Positions 1 through 9,575 of a stretch of DNA of 64,000 bases are shown here, piece by piece. Positions within the stretch are counted from its first letter, which is position 1. Each line of letters starts with the position of its first letter. A model generated the notes under the pieces. That model saw only the letters and a list, made by a program, of their open reading frames with translations. It had not been told where the DNA came from and did no database searches. The stretch is from Melioribacteraceae bacterium (GTDB taxonomy: Bacteria; Bacteroidota; Ignavibacteria; Ignavibacteriales; Melioribacteraceae). The position numbers and the translations under genes were made by a program. The DNA lies in assembly GCA_021740785.1 (NCBI GenBank), contig JAIOZI010000015.1:22315-86314 (forward strand), in the 5' to 3' direction.

Positions 1-1863
1 CCAAGAGAAATCAAAGAATTATTGGAAAGCTATAAATTAATTCTCCGGGTTAGAAATTTACTGCACTTGGAAGTTGACGGTAAGAACGACAGGCTGGAGT
101 TTGTTAAACAAGAAGCAATCGGTAAAACACTTGATGACCTTGAGAATGACTGGTACGTGTTTATGCGAAAATATTTTGAAGCTACCAGTACAATCCATCG
201 GTTCAGCAAAACGATGATTAAAAAGTTTGAGGAGATATTAACAGAACCGGTCTCCGATTATCTAGCAATTAAATTGGATGATGATTTTATTCTTAAGGAT
301 AATATCATTTCCGTCAGAATCGATAAAGAGCTTACATCATCAAGCATATTCCGTGTATTTTATTACCGCGGTTTATATGATGCGCGTTTCGATGAACACC
401 TTCGGTCAATTATAATTGAATTTGTCCGCGATTTAAAAGAGCATCCTGTTCCAACTCTTAATTCATCTGTCTTTTTCAGAGAAATATTAAAATTACCGCG
501 TAACGTTGGAAAGACACTTGCAGTTATGAATGAATTGGAGGTGCTGGGGGCGTTTCTTCCGGAGTTTCGAGATTTAGTCGGTTTCATGCAGCCGGGTGTA
601 TATCATTGTTACACTGCGGATGAACACACAATTGTTGCAATGGAAAATGTTGAAGGATTACAGGGAAAGTCCTCACGCCTGGGTAAATTATTCGATAGTA
701 TTGAAGGTAAGGATATTTTATATCTCGCAGTTTTGTTTCATGATATTGCCAAACCTATTAGTATTTCGGGACACGAAATTATCGGCGGCGAAATAGCAAG
801 TACCGTAATGGAACGCCTGGGCTTTGACCAAAGTGAAATTACACTTGTTCAGTTTTTAGTTAAACATCACCTTACAATGGAACAGGTTGCATTCAGAAGA
901 AATTTGAACGATCCCTCAACGCTTAATAATTTCGCATATTTATTTAACAGCACCGAACAACTTGACTATCTTTACATTCTTACTTACGGCGATCTATCGG
1001 CTGTTAGTCCTGTTATATGGACTCAATGGAAAGCCGATCTTTTATTTGAGCTATACAGAAAAACCCGCACATTAATTGAAGAAAGAATTTCTGGCGAAGA
1101 ACTGCTGGAAACCGAAAACTTGGAGCTGGTCAACGGTTCGTTCCCGAAGGCTAAAAAAGAGAATATTCGTAATCATATTGAATCAATTGATGATCTTGGA
1201 TATTTACAAAATTATAGTCAAGATGAAATTGAACAGCATGTTGACGAAATTGAACGCGGCTTGAAAGAATCAGTATTCTACAAAGAAGAAGGCGGTTATA
1301 CGAATATCACCGTAATTACTAGGGATTCGGAGAACTTACTCACAAAACTGTGCGGCGCTCTCTCAATTAATGATGTTAACATTCATGATGCGAAAATCTA
1401 TACGCGTAAAGACGGAATAGTAATCGATAATTTTAATGTCACCGATTTCCGTACACAAAAGCCGGTAGAAGTTTCACGATATGAAAAAATCAGAGAAGAC
1501 TTGATAAAAGCAATTGAAAACGAATTGGCAATTGCAAAAGAATTTAACCGTGTTAAGTCAAAATGGTGGCGTATCGAAAATAAGTTTTTCAAGAGGAAGG
1601 GAAGGATTTCTATCGATTTTGAAAAACATGAAAAGTATACTATCATTGATGTCTTTTCACCGGACAGGCTGGGACTGCTTTATCAAATATCTAAAAAGAT
1701 GCATGATCTTGGACTTTCAATTTACTTTGCGAAGATATCAACTAAAGGTGATGATGTTGTAGACTCATTTTATACTCTGAAGAAAAGCGGTAAAAAAGTT
1801 GCTCCGATAGAATACGAGTTGATAATCCAGGAACTCACTACCACTATAGAAGAAATGTTATAA
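1..1863 (+). CDS. glnD: [Protein-PII] uridylyltransferase/uridylyl-removing enzyme GlnD, 5'-truncated
   Basis: GlnD modifies and demodifies the PII nitrogen-signalling protein. The reading frame is open from base 1, so the start lies outside the window. About 620 residues are visible against 850-900 in the family. The nucleotidyltransferase active site (G-D-x-S-D) must therefore lie upstream. Visible parts, in order, are the GlnD linker region, an HD phosphohydrolase domain with its FHDIAK motif near base 740, and two C-terminal ACT domains (about bases 1290-1450 and 1640-1800) that normally sense glutamine. The domain order is diagnostic, and a plain HD-ACT protein is unlikely. murI follows 9 bases after the stop, so the two may be co-transcribed. 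Confidence 0.9.
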   Translation, partial: PREIKELLESYKLILRVRNLLHLEVDGKNDRLEFVKQEAIGKTLDDLENDWYVFMRKYFEATSTIHRFSKTMIKKFEEILTEPVSDYLAIKLDDDFILKDNIISVRIDKELTSSSIFRVFYYRGLYDARFDEHLRSIIIEFVRDLKEHPVPTLNSSVFFREILKLPRNVGKTLAVMNELEVLGAFLPEFRDLVGFMQPGVYHCYTADEHTIVAMENVEGLQGKSSRLGKLFDSIEGKDILYLAVLFHDIAKPISISGHEIIGGEIASTVMERLGFDQSEITLVQFLVKHHLTMEQVAFRRNLNDPSTLNNFAYLFNSTEQLDYLYILTYGDLSAVSPVIWTQWKADLLFELYRKTRTLIEERISGEELLETENLELVNGSFPKAKKENIRNHIESIDDLGYLQNYSQDEIEQHVDEIERGLKESVFYKEEGGYTNITVITRDSENLLTKLCGALSINDVNIHDAKIYTRKDGIVIDNFNVTDFRTQKPVEVSRYEKIREDLIKAIENELAIAKEFNRVKSKWWRIENKFFKRKGRISIDFEKHEKYTIIDVFSPDRLGLLYQISKKMHDLGLSIYFAKISTKGDDVVDSFYTLKKSGKKVAPIEYELIIQELTTTIEEML

Positions 1864-1872
1864 GGAGAAGAA

Positions 1873-2712
1873 TTGAATTTTTTTAATAGATCAAACCCGA
1901 TAGGAATATTCGATTCCGGAATTGGCGGATTAACAGTCGTAAAAAAAATTGCAAGTTACCTTCCAAGTGAAAGTATAGTTTATTTCGGTGATACCGCACG
2001 TGTACCTTACGGATCTAAATCGAATGATACGGTTATCGAGTATTCACTTCAGGATGCACGATTTTTATTGAGCAAAAATGTTAAACTGATTGTGGTCGCA
2101 TGCAACACTGCATCTTCGGTTGCTATTGATGCTCTGCGTAACGAATTGGAAATTCCCGTGATTGGAATGATTGAACCGGGCGCAAAAATGGCATTGGAAA
2201 CGACAAAAAACGAACGAATCGGTGTTATCGGTACTTATGCAACGATCAATAATAAAGCTTATTCCAACCAGTTACAGCAGTTGAATAATAAAGTTGAGGT
2301 GTTTGAAAAAGCTTGTCCCTTATTTGTTCCGCTGGCTGAAGAAGGTTGGACTGATCACAAAGCAACTTATGAAATTGCAGAAGAGTATCTGAAAGAATTA
2401 CGTGATAAGAAAATCGATACTTTGATTTTGGGATGTACACACTACCCGATTTTATCCAAAGTTATTCAAGAAGTGATTGGGAATGATGTAACATTAATCG
2501 ATTCGGGAACGGCTGCTTCGGGAATTGTAGAAAATCATCTTGAAGGAAGAAATCTGAAAACTCATTACAACGGGTTGGGAAGACATGATTTTTATGTAAG
2601 TGATATTCAAACAAAGTTCAAAGATATCGCCGAGAGGTTTTTAGGTCGCCCTTTAGATTACCTGCAAAAAATTGATCTTGAAGAATTAAAGAGTCATTCC
2701 GGCAGTAACTGA
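1873..2712 (+). CDS. murI: Glutamate racemase
   Basis: MurI makes D-glutamate for peptidoglycan in the cytoplasm. The 279-residue length is normal. The N-terminus has the GIFDSGIGGLTV motif, and the two catalytic cysteines are visible as Cys77 in VACNTAS and Cys188 in LGCTHYP. The start is a TTG at 1873, chosen because an AAGGAGAA ribosome site ends 3-4 bases before it and no better ATG precedes the conserved motif. The gene follows glnD directly and converges on the NUDIX gene. An AT-rich imperfect palindrome lies in the 71-base gap between them. Confidence 0.95.
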   Translation: MNFFNRSNPIGIFDSGIGGLTVVKKIASYLPSESIVYFGDTARVPYGSKSNDTVIEYSLQDARFLLSKNVKLIVVACNTASSVAIDALRNELEIPVIGMIEPGAKMALETTKNERIGVIGTYATINNKAYSNQLQQLNNKVEVFEKACPLFVPLAEEGWTDHKATYEIAEEYLKELRDKKIDTLILGCTHYPILSKVIQEVIGNDVTLIDSGTAASGIVENHLEGRNLKTHYNGLGRHDFYVSDIQTKFKDIAERFLGRPLDYLQKIDLEELKSHSGSN

Positions 2713-2783
2713 TTAGTAAAAAAAAAAATTAATGATGTGAGAGTGAAAAAATAATTTAATTATTTCCGTTACTCTTTCTTAGT

Positions 2784-3329
2784 TCACTCAAGCGTGTTTG
2801 CAGAGTTACTGTAATAAAAAATACCGGCGATTGTTTTGGCATCTATTATTTCCCCGGATTGTATTTTTGCAGTAATCTCATCGAGTTTAAATTTATAAAT
2901 TTCCATTCCGTATTCACCCTCTTCACGACTGTGGTTCCCGGGCTTCAAATCCTTAGCAAGGTAAATATGAAGAACTTCCGTGCAGAACCCGGGAGTGGTT
3001 GCAATCTTACCGAGTTTAGTTATGTTCTCAGTTGAATAACCGGTCTCTTCAGTTAGTTCTCTTTGCGCACATTTGATAGGATCTTCACCTGGATCCAATT
3101 TGCCGGCAGGCAGCTCCATTAAAAATTTTTGGAATGGATAACGAAATTGTTTTACAAGAAGAATTTTTCCGTCATCTAATATTGGTACAACGACTGCTCC
3201 TCCGGGATGTACAGCAACTTCTCGTATTCCATGGTTGCCGCTCTCGTGATATTCAATTTCATCTACTTTTAGATCGAATACTTTTCCGCTGAATAATATT
3301 TTGCTATTCTTTACATTAAAGTTCATCAT
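2784..3329 (-). CDS. NUDIX hydrolase, ADP-ribose pyrophosphatase type
   Basis: This NUDIX hydrolase probably cleaves ADP-ribose or a similar nucleoside diphosphate sugar. The Nudix box is complete: a Gly-Lys-Leu-Asp start, then REL and TEETGY with all metal-binding glutamates. The N-terminal part (VKQFRYPFQKFLMELPAGKL) matches the ADP-ribose pyrophosphatase branch. Two ATG codons at 3329 and 3326 follow an AAAGGAAA ribosome site; a TTG one codon upstream is less likely. The exact substrate cannot be read from the sequence. Confidence 0.88.
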   Translation of the reverse strand: MMNFNVKNSKILFSGKVFDLKVDEIEYHESGNHGIREVAVHPGGAVVVPILDDGKILLVKQFRYPFQKFLMELPAGKLDPGEDPIKCAQRELTEETGYSTENITKLGKIATTPGFCTEVLHIYLAKDLKPGNHSREEGEYGMEIYKFKLDEITAKIQSGEIIDAKTIAGIFYYSNSANTLE

Positions 3330-3566
3330 CAATTTCCTTTTGATTACTACCCCGGGATTTATAGAAAAATTCAGAGTTAGTTTATAATTTTTTGCGGCTC
3401 TTAAATATACTTACCTAAATAGAATTTCTTAACAACTCTAATTTCTTGTGAGATCACTAATAGAAATATTATCACAAAGTTTTGCAAGCCGTTAAGATTT
3501 TTTTTTCGATTTTCTAATTCAACTAACGATAACCGGTATCAGTACTATTCGCTCTCTTTAGATGAA

Positions 3567-3929
3567 TTAATCGTTGTAATATGGAATCAATTCGCTTCCG
3601 AGATATTTAAGTACAGCCGTTATAACACCGAGATCATCAAGATAACCAAACAATGGCGCGAGATCCGGTATCGTATCAATTGGTGAAATGAAGTAAATTA
3701 ATGCACCGACTACAATTGATTTTCTGTACCATGCAACGCTTTCGTCTGTCATATATGAATAAAGAGCAGCAATGTCTTTCGTAAATGAAATTTTCTTCCC
3801 GATTCTTTCGAGTTTTTCCCAAAGCCGCTCATCAACACGTTCTGAGCCAATTTTATAATTTTCTTCAGATTCATAACCGGAAGCAATTTCGTTAATATCG
3901 GTTGTATCAAATTTCTCGTCCATATTCAC
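3567..3929 (-). CDS. DUF1232 (YkvA-like) small membrane protein
   Basis: The 120-residue protein carries the DUF1232 signature in its C-terminal half: a hydrophobic helix followed by YFISPIDTIPDLAP and a second short hydrophobic stretch with GYLDDLG. The first 45 residues are acidic and probably cytoplasmic. The family's function is unknown; members are membrane-associated. It lies 21 bases downstream of the S9 peptidase gene on the same strand, so the two are probably co-transcribed. Confidence 0.8.
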   Translation of the reverse strand: MNMDEKFDTTDINEIASGYESEENYKIGSERVDERLWEKLERIGKKISFTKDIAALYSYMTDESVAWYRKSIVVGALIYFISPIDTIPDLAPLFGYLDDLGVITAVLKYLGSELIPYYND

Positions 3930-3950
3930 CTCAATTTTTTATGCCAATTT

Positions 3951-5981
3951 TCACTTTTTATATTTCATAAACCAGTCAAAAATTGAATTCCACCAGAATT
4001 TAGCATTCTGCGGTTTCAATACAAAATGTGTTTCATATGGGAAATATATAAATTTACTTTCAACACCAATTCTCTGCAGCGAACTGAATAGTTCAAACGC
4101 CTGTGATTCCGGTACGCGGAAATCCTTACCGCCGTGAATAACCAGCATTGGGGTTTTGAAATTTTGAACGTACATATGCGGTGACCATTTTTGATAAATA
4201 TCACGACTCTCCCATGGCGTTCCGCCGAATTCCCATTCCGGGAACCATAATTCTTCCGTACTTCCCCACATACTTTCCGTATTAAATACTCCGTCGTGAT
4301 TAACCAATGCATTAAAACGGTCTGTATGTCCTTCGATCCACGCAATCATATAACCGCCGTAAGATGCTCCGGCAGCAAATGTGTTGTTCCCGTCAATATA
4401 GTTATATTCATCCAATGCATAATCGTAAACATTCATCAGATCGGTGTAAACCCTTCCTCCCCAATCCTGTGAAATCTCGTCTGTAAATTGCTGTCCGTAA
4501 CCAACACTTCCTCGTGGATTTGGTGCAACCACTATATACCCGCGAGAAGCAAACATTTGTAAATTCCAACGGTAATGGAAATCGTCAGTCCAATGCCCCT
4601 GAGGTCCGCCGTGAATTAAAAAAATCAAAGGATACTTTTTTCCTTCTTCAAAGTACGGCGGTTTCACAAGTATAGATTGAACTTTAGCTCCTTCGGCTCC
4701 TTCACTCCAAAACGTTTCAACAGTATTCCATTCGATTTTCGATAAGATATCTTTGTTGATATAAGTGATTTGATTCAATTCCTTGGTTTCCAAATCGAAA
4801 GAGAAAATTTCGTAGGGAAGAGTCGATTCCTGTTTTTTGAAATAGAGAAATTTACCGTCATTACAAATTGCCAGACCTGAACTAACAACATCTTCAAGAA
4901 TTACTTTCACTTCTGCGTTACTGATATCAACCGAATAGATCGAATTATAAATTTCATTCGGAGCATTAAAATAAATTGTTTTTGAATCAGGAGACCAGAC
5001 TAGTTCATTTGCCGACCGGTCAAGAGTTTCAGTGAGATTTGTAATTGATTTTGATTCTCTATTATAAAGCATTACAGATTTCTTATCCGCTTCAAAACCT
5101 GCGCGAGCCATTGAGCAGAAAGCGATATATTTTCCATCCGGAGAGTAAATGGGATGATTGTCATTTCCGTCGCTTACGGATATTTTTTCAGCAACGGTTT
5201 CACCGCCAAGTTTTTGATTCAAATCGATAATAAAAATATCATTGTTTGTGCTTGCTGCCAGAAAGTCGGATCGGTTCATTGTAAAAGCCGCTTCGTTTCC
5301 ATCGGGCGATATGTCATAATCATGACTGCTGCCAAGCGCTATAGGTGGCACATCATATGGACTTCCCATAACGAGATCAAAATATTTATCGTTTTGTTCA
5401 TTCATTAAAAATAGATGAGAACGTTTTGGTCCGCGCCAATCGTTCCAATGTCTATACATCAGCTCTGTAAATACTTCAGCTTCAACAGGGTTTTCTTCTA
5501 TTTCCTTATCTTTTAATTCATTGCATTCTTGATTTTCACATTCCGCATAAACATTAGAGGTAAAAAGGAATTTGTTTCCATTCTTATTCCATTTGATTCC
5601 GCCTGCCCCCGTGTAAAGATTGGTGATTTGTACTTCGTTTGAACCGTCGAGATCGCACTGCCAAATTTGTCCGCCCCGGGAAAAGGTTATATGTTTTCCG
5701 TCAGGAGTAAAATTAGGACTGGATTCATTTTTATCGCTGTTCTTAACTACAGTTAATCCCGAACCGTCTTTGTTGATTAACCAAATGTCGGTATCGCCGG
5801 AGTTTTTCTCCATATCATAATTTGTAACACTGAAAGTGAGCTTGCTGCCGTCAGGTGATAAATCAAAGCTACCGATTCGATTCATCGACCATAAATCTTC
5901 AACAGTAACCGGATGTTTAGCTTGAGAAAAAATTAATGAGCTTGAAAGTAAAACAACGAGTAAAAGAATATTCCTTTTCAT
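3951..5981 (-). CDS. Exported S9 family peptidase (prolyl oligopeptidase / acyl-aminoacyl-peptidase type)
   Basis: This is a serine peptidase with an N-terminal beta-propeller and a C-terminal alpha/beta-hydrolase domain, likely removing di- or acyl-peptides in the periplasm. From the ATG at 5981 (preceded by GGTGAT) it has 676 residues and opens with a Sec signal peptide (MKRN then a leucine/valine-rich core ending SQA). PD40/WD-like repeats such as SPDGKYIAF and TPDGKHITF fill residues 30-400. The catalytic serine is in GASYGGYM (about residue 540), the aspartate in GGKDFRVP and the histidine in YETHF near the end. A start nine codons upstream would bury the signal peptide and is less likely. 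Confidence 0.93.
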   Translation of the reverse strand: MKRNILLLVVLLSSSLIFSQAKHPVTVEDLWSMNRIGSFDLSPDGSKLTFSVTNYDMEKNSGDTDIWLINKDGSGLTVVKNSDKNESSPNFTPDGKHITFSRGGQIWQCDLDGSNEVQITNLYTGAGGIKWNKNGNKFLFTSNVYAECENQECNELKDKEIEENPVEAEVFTELMYRHWNDWRGPKRSHLFLMNEQNDKYFDLVMGSPYDVPPIALGSSHDYDISPDGNEAAFTMNRSDFLAASTNNDIFIIDLNQKLGGETVAEKISVSDGNDNHPIYSPDGKYIAFCSMARAGFEADKKSVMLYNRESKSITNLTETLDRSANELVWSPDSKTIYFNAPNEIYNSIYSVDISNAEVKVILEDVVSSGLAICNDGKFLYFKKQESTLPYEIFSFDLETKELNQITYINKDILSKIEWNTVETFWSEGAEGAKVQSILVKPPYFEEGKKYPLIFLIHGGPQGHWTDDFHYRWNLQMFASRGYIVVAPNPRGSVGYGQQFTDEISQDWGGRVYTDLMNVYDYALDEYNYIDGNNTFAAGASYGGYMIAWIEGHTDRFNALVNHDGVFNTESMWGSTEELWFPEWEFGGTPWESRDIYQKWSPHMYVQNFKTPMLVIHGGKDFRVPESQAFELFSSLQRIGVESKFIYFPYETHFVLKPQNAKFWWNSIFDWFMKYKK

Positions 5982-6008
5982 AATATCACCGGTATTTGGT
6001 TTGTTCAA

Positions 6009-6336
6009 TTTTGATTATCAATTTAGCGATATTGATTTTTATATTAAAGAGGGAATCGAACAACACAAAATTTTATGAGGGAGAAGTTATTTATTCAAAA
6101 TAATATACTAACTGCATTTCGCGCTGACAAATTGTCATTGCCGTGTGGTAAAAAAATATTAGATGAAAAAAGCTTCAATTTAACATCAATGTTTGCATTG
6201 ATTGTTTTTGACAGTTTTTTGTTTTATCTTTTTTGCATAAGTATCTTGTTTTCAAAGTGCATGGTTTCTAAAATTAAGCATAAAGAAGTTCAGCTATTAC
6301 CGGGATGATTAGTTATCTAAAGACGTGGAGACTTAT
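6009..6336. other. Intergenic region without a convincing gene
   Basis: This stretch separates the divergent S9 peptidase from the small membrane protein. A 77-codon open frame at 6075-6308 has no ribosome site and resembles no family. The only structure seen is a small perfect inverted repeat (ATCAATG, TTTG loop, CATTGAT) at 6185-6202, followed by a T-rich stretch. It could be a weak hairpin or an operator. Confidence 0.4.
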
Positions 6337-6681
6337 ATGGACTTTCTAGTATACATCCTAACTGAATTGGGATTTAACGGTATTGCCTTAGCATACAAAG
6401 ACAAAAAATTGCCGGCGAAAATTAAACATGTTTTCAAATTATTGTTGTTGAGTTTTGCCGCCGGAATAATCAGTCTATTTCTATATCCTTCGCCCATCAT
6501 AAGAAATGAATTATTTAGATTAATTGCGATGTTTATTTTCCCGGTTGTTTCAGCGGCGGCAGCGGAATTTATAAGGAAGAACATATCCGCACTGAGAATG
6601 AGATTTAATTCCGGGATAGCTGTTAATGTTGTAGTATTCATATTTGTTGTTATGTTCGTGAGATTTTTGTGGGCTGTTTGA
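6337..6681 (+). CDS. Small integral membrane protein, unknown function
   Basis: I do not recognise a family. From the ATG at 6337 the protein has 114 residues. A GTGGAG ribosome site lies six bases upstream, so this start is preferred to the GTG at 6325. About three hydrophobic segments are visible (roughly residues 30-50, 58-75 and 92-113), separated by lysine/arginine-rich loops. It ends 54 bases before a lipoprotein metallopeptidase gene and could share its transcript. AT-rich codon use is like its neighbours. Confidence 0.6.
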   Translation: MDFLVYILTELGFNGIALAYKDKKLPAKIKHVFKLLLLSFAAGIISLFLYPSPIIRNELFRLIAMFIFPVVSAAAAEFIRKNISALRMRFNSGIAVNVVVFIFVVMFVRFLWAV

Positions 6682-6734
6682 TGAAATTTTATTATTGTTT
6701 CTGATAAAAATAATATGGATTGCATTTTAAATTT

Positions 6735-7613
6735 ATGAACAGCATAAAAACCAAGTTACTTTTAATCCTACTTCCTTTTTTATTGCTTAACTGCACTGAA
6801 CAAAATAAGACATCGCAAATTCCCAGCTCCGAAAACAACAGTCGGATTGTTTTCCCTGAACATACCAAGTTTTGTAAACATGTTATTAATAGTATTCCCG
6901 GCAAAGTGAAAATGAGCAAGCGGAAGGAATATATCGTTTATTATTCGGGTGAAAGTTATACGGAACAAAACCTGGAATATCTATTATCAATCGCTGATTC
7001 GGCAGTGCAAAGAGTGAAAGATGTCTTGAATATTGACGATTATTCAAAAGGTTTTTATTTGATTATGCTTGACTCTCGAGACGAAATGGAACAGGCAATA
7101 GGCGAAAGATACAAAGGATTGGCTTCCGGTAATAATAACCTGGGAATTTTTGTTTTTAACCAGGAGATAAGACCTTATTTCAAACACGAGTTGTTCCATC
7201 TTTTTGCATTTAATGTTTGGGGTGAACCGGCAAGCAGACTTCTTGATGAAGGCGGCGCAATGTATTCAGATAATGAGTGTCTCTATTACAAAGATCCTAT
7301 ATCAACAATAAATAAATATTTATACGCTCAAGGTAAGTGGTTCGATTTAGATATATTAATAAATAATTTTAACAGTGCCGCCAGTGAAAATGATTTGATC
7401 GCATATTTGGAATCGGCGTTTATATTTAGATTTTTATTCGAAAAATTTGGTATGGAAAAAATAAAAAAATTGTGGGTCGGTGGTTTTCAACAGTTTGAAG
7501 AAATTTACGGTTTTAGTATTCCGCAGCTAAATTCCTACATAAGTAAGGAAATGAAAAATATTGAAAACCAAGAAGTTAACTGGGAAGAATTAATGAATAA
7601 AGGCTGTGGATGA
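6735..7613 (+). CDS. Putative lipoprotein zinc metallopeptidase (peptidase MA-like)
   Basis: From the ATG at 6735 the 292-residue protein begins with a lipoprotein signal peptide and lipobox (LLLNC), so it is probably anchored in a membrane facing the periplasm. The central HELFH sequence is a gluzincin zinc motif, and about 20 residues later LLDEGGAMYSD supplies a candidate third zinc ligand (Glu), as in the peptidase MA-like family. This implies a peptidase acting on an envelope substrate, but the substrate is unknown. A TTG start five codons upstream is possible but would lengthen the signal peptide. Confidence 0.7.
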   Translation: MNSIKTKLLLILLPFLLLNCTEQNKTSQIPSSENNSRIVFPEHTKFCKHVINSIPGKVKMSKRKEYIVYYSGESYTEQNLEYLLSIADSAVQRVKDVLNIDDYSKGFYLIMLDSRDEMEQAIGERYKGLASGNNNLGIFVFNQEIRPYFKHELFHLFAFNVWGEPASRLLDEGGAMYSDNECLYYKDPISTINKYLYAQGKWFDLDILINNFNSAASENDLIAYLESAFIFRFLFEKFGMEKIKKLWVGGFQQFEEIYGFSIPQLNSYISKEMKNIENQEVNWEELMNKGCG

Positions 7614-7645
7614 TACCATTTATTTAATTAGAGAAAGAGAAAATT

Positions 7646-8218
7646 ATGAGCGGTGAATATTTTTTAGACGAGCAATTTAACAATATTGATTTCACTAAAA
7701 AGCAGTTAAAACAAGGTGATTACGAAAACTGTAAATTCAGAGGCTGCAACTTTACAAATGGCAGATTGTTCGAAATTAATTTTATAGAATGTGAGTTTGT
7801 TGATTGCGATTTCAGTATGGCAAATCTTTCAGCTTCCTCGTTTAGAGATGTGAAATTTAGCGGATGCAAATTAGTCGGGATACATTTTGATGATTGCAGC
7901 ACACTCTTAATGTCCATGGAATTTGAAAACTGCCAGTTGAATCTTTCTTCATTTTATAAACTTGATTTAAGGAACGTAAGTTTTGATGCATGCACAATGC
8001 AGGAAGTTGATTTAACCGGGGCTGACTTATCCGGGACAATGATTAACAATTGCGATCTTAAGGGTGCAATATTTGAAAACACAACAATGATTAAAGCCGA
8101 TCTCCGGAATTCATTTAATTACTCAATTGATCCTGAGCTGAATCGTATAAGTAAAGCGAAGTTTTCGCTGCAATCAATTGCAGGTCTGCTTACAAAATAT
8201 GATATCGAAATTGAGTGA
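7646..8218 (+). CDS. Pentapeptide-repeat protein (Qnr/McbG-like)
   Basis: Most of the 190 residues consist of pentapeptide repeats of the A(D/N)LxX type with central Phe/Leu, for example CEFVDCDFSMANLSASSF and ADLSGTMINNCDLKGAIF. These fold as a right-handed quadrilateral beta-helix. Qnr proteins of similar length mimic DNA and protect gyrase, but many chromosomal members have unknown roles and a quinolone-resistance function is not shown here. The ATG at 7646 has a GAGAAAGAGAA ribosome site. Confidence 0.82.
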   Translation: MSGEYFLDEQFNNIDFTKKQLKQGDYENCKFRGCNFTNGRLFEINFIECEFVDCDFSMANLSASSFRDVKFSGCKLVGIHFDDCSTLLMSMEFENCQLNLSSFYKLDLRNVSFDACTMQEVDLTGADLSGTMINNCDLKGAIFENTTMIKADLRNSFNYSIDPELNRISKAKFSLQSIAGLLTKYDIEIE

Positions 8219-8250
8219 CATTTTCTAATTAAATTAATAAGAATAGCCAA

Positions 8251-8877
8251 ATGGAAATAAAAGATGCTTATAATAATTGGTCGTCCACTTATGATGATGA
8301 CAAAAATTTAACCCGCGACCTGGATGAGAAGGTTACGAGAAAAATTCTTAATCCTTTAAAAGTGAAATCTACTCTAGAAATCGGGTGCGGAACGGGTAAA
8401 AATACAGAGATGCTTGCTAAAATTTCAGGTAAGGTATTGGCGATTGATTTTTCCGAAAGAATGATTGAACGAGCTAAAGAGAAAATCAAGTCCGGCAATG
8501 TTGAATTCAAAACTGCGGATATCACTAACAAATGGGATGTGCCGGACGATTCATTCGAATTGATTACATGCAATCTTGTTTTGGAGCATATTGAAAATCT
8601 TGATTTTATATTTGCCGAAGCATCTCGTTCGCTGGTAAAGGGCGGCAATTTGTTTGTAAGTGAATTGCATCCTTTTAGACAGTATGTTGGTAAAAAAGCA
8701 AATTTCGAACGTGAGGGTGAAAAGAATGAAATACACTCTTTGGTTCATAATATTTCCGATTTTCTTAATTCTGCAGCTCGAAATGGTTTTACATTAGTTA
8801 AACTTGATGAGTGGCATAATGATAATAATGAAATAAAATTACCCCGGTTAATAACATTCTTATTTAATAAGAAATGA
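8251..8877 (+). CDS. Class I SAM-dependent methyltransferase
   Basis: This 208-residue protein has the methyltransferase-11/25 type fold. Motif I is LEIGCGTGKN (about residue 41), followed by the acidic residue in AIDFSERMI that binds the ribose of SAM, and motif IV around ITCNLVLEHI. The target is unknown. It lies 32 bases after the pentapeptide gene and may be co-transcribed. The next downstream element is the TTAAG-box promoter of another unit. Confidence 0.82.
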   Translation: MEIKDAYNNWSSTYDDDKNLTRDLDEKVTRKILNPLKVKSTLEIGCGTGKNTEMLAKISGKVLAIDFSERMIERAKEKIKSGNVEFKTADITNKWDVPDDSFELITCNLVLEHIENLDFIFAEASRSLVKGGNLFVSELHPFRQYVGKKANFEREGEKNEIHSLVHNISDFLNSAARNGFTLVKLDEWHNDNNEIKLPRLITFLFNKK

Positions 8878-8964
8878 TAATCAGTCATAAGTATAATCCT
8901 AGTTTACAATATTGATTTCAAGTTGTTTGATGAAACCTGTTGAAATCAACTAATCACATTCCGA

Positions 8965-9023
8965 ATTTTAAGCGAATTTTAAGAATTCATTTAAGTTGGT
9001 TTAAGGTGCTGCGTATAAATTTG
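8965..9023 (+). promoter_or_regulatory. Promoter with four TTAAG boxes (predicted OmpR-family operator) and a TAnnTTTG -7 element
   Basis: Four TTAAG boxes start at 8968, 8979, 8991 and 9001, so they are spaced 11, 12 and 10 bases apart on one face of the helix. About ten bases after the last box lies TAAATTTG (9016-9023), a match to the Bacteroidetes -7 consensus. The ATG of the DUF2231 gene follows at 9046. Tandem direct repeats next to the promoter are the usual binding pattern of OmpR/PhoB regulators, and such a regulator is the second gene of this operon. A near-copy lies at 11634-11691. Confidence 0.7.
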
Positions 9024-9045
9024 AACATAAAAAAGGAGAAATATT

Positions 9046-9552
9046 ATGTTCGATTTATCTCACATACACCCAATGATAGTACACTTCCCGATTGCTTTAT
9101 TAATTATAGGATTCTTAGCTGATTTAACAGGAGCCGTAACAAAAAAAGAATTTTTCAACAAAGCTGGTTTTTATCTTTTGATTTTAGGAACTTTAGGAGT
9201 TGTTGCAGGATATATTTCAGGAGATTATGCCGGTGATGGCGTAACGGAAGCGGGCGCTTTAGGGCAGGCTCTAGAATTACACGAGCACGCTGCCGAGTTA
9301 ACGCTTTGGCTGATGCTGGGAACTGCGTTGGTTAGAATTGCTGCCGTGTCATTTAAAAAATATACCGGAGTAATTAAAATAATTGCGATGGTTTTATTTT
9401 TCGCCGGCGTGCTTTCAATTGCAAGAACCGGTTATTACGGCGGAGAACTTGTGTTTAAACATGCCGCCGGAGTTCAATTAAACCTTGGACTGGATTTTAA
9501 TTCATTAAATAATAATAGTGATATAAAAGTTGAAGATGACGATGATGATTAA
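9046..9552 (+). CDS. DUF2231 family membrane protein with acidic tail
   Basis: The 168-residue protein has the DUF2231 opening (HPMIVHFPIALLIIGF) and four hydrophobic segments. Conserved histidines (His-Pro and His-Phe-Pro near the start, HEHAAE in the middle, KHAAG later) could bind haem or metal. The family is annotated as predicted membrane proteins and its function is not established. It ends in a run of five aspartates. A strong AAGGAGAA site precedes the ATG at 9046. It is the first gene of an operon with a response regulator (24 bases on) and histidine kinase, and its promoter carries the TTAAG-box array. Confidence 0.8.
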   Translation: MFDLSHIHPMIVHFPIALLIIGFLADLTGAVTKKEFFNKAGFYLLILGTLGVVAGYISGDYAGDGVTEAGALGQALELHEHAAELTLWLMLGTALVRIAAVSFKKYTGVIKIIAMVLFFAGVLSIARTGYYGGELVFKHAAGVQLNLGLDFNSLNNNSDIKVEDDDDD

Positions 9553-9575
9553 GGAAAAATTCAACAGGTGAAAAA

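Noticed and set aside
6075..6308. 77-codon open frame between the S9 peptidase and the small membrane protein
   Set aside because: No ribosome site, no recognisable domain and a composition like translated AT-rich spacer.
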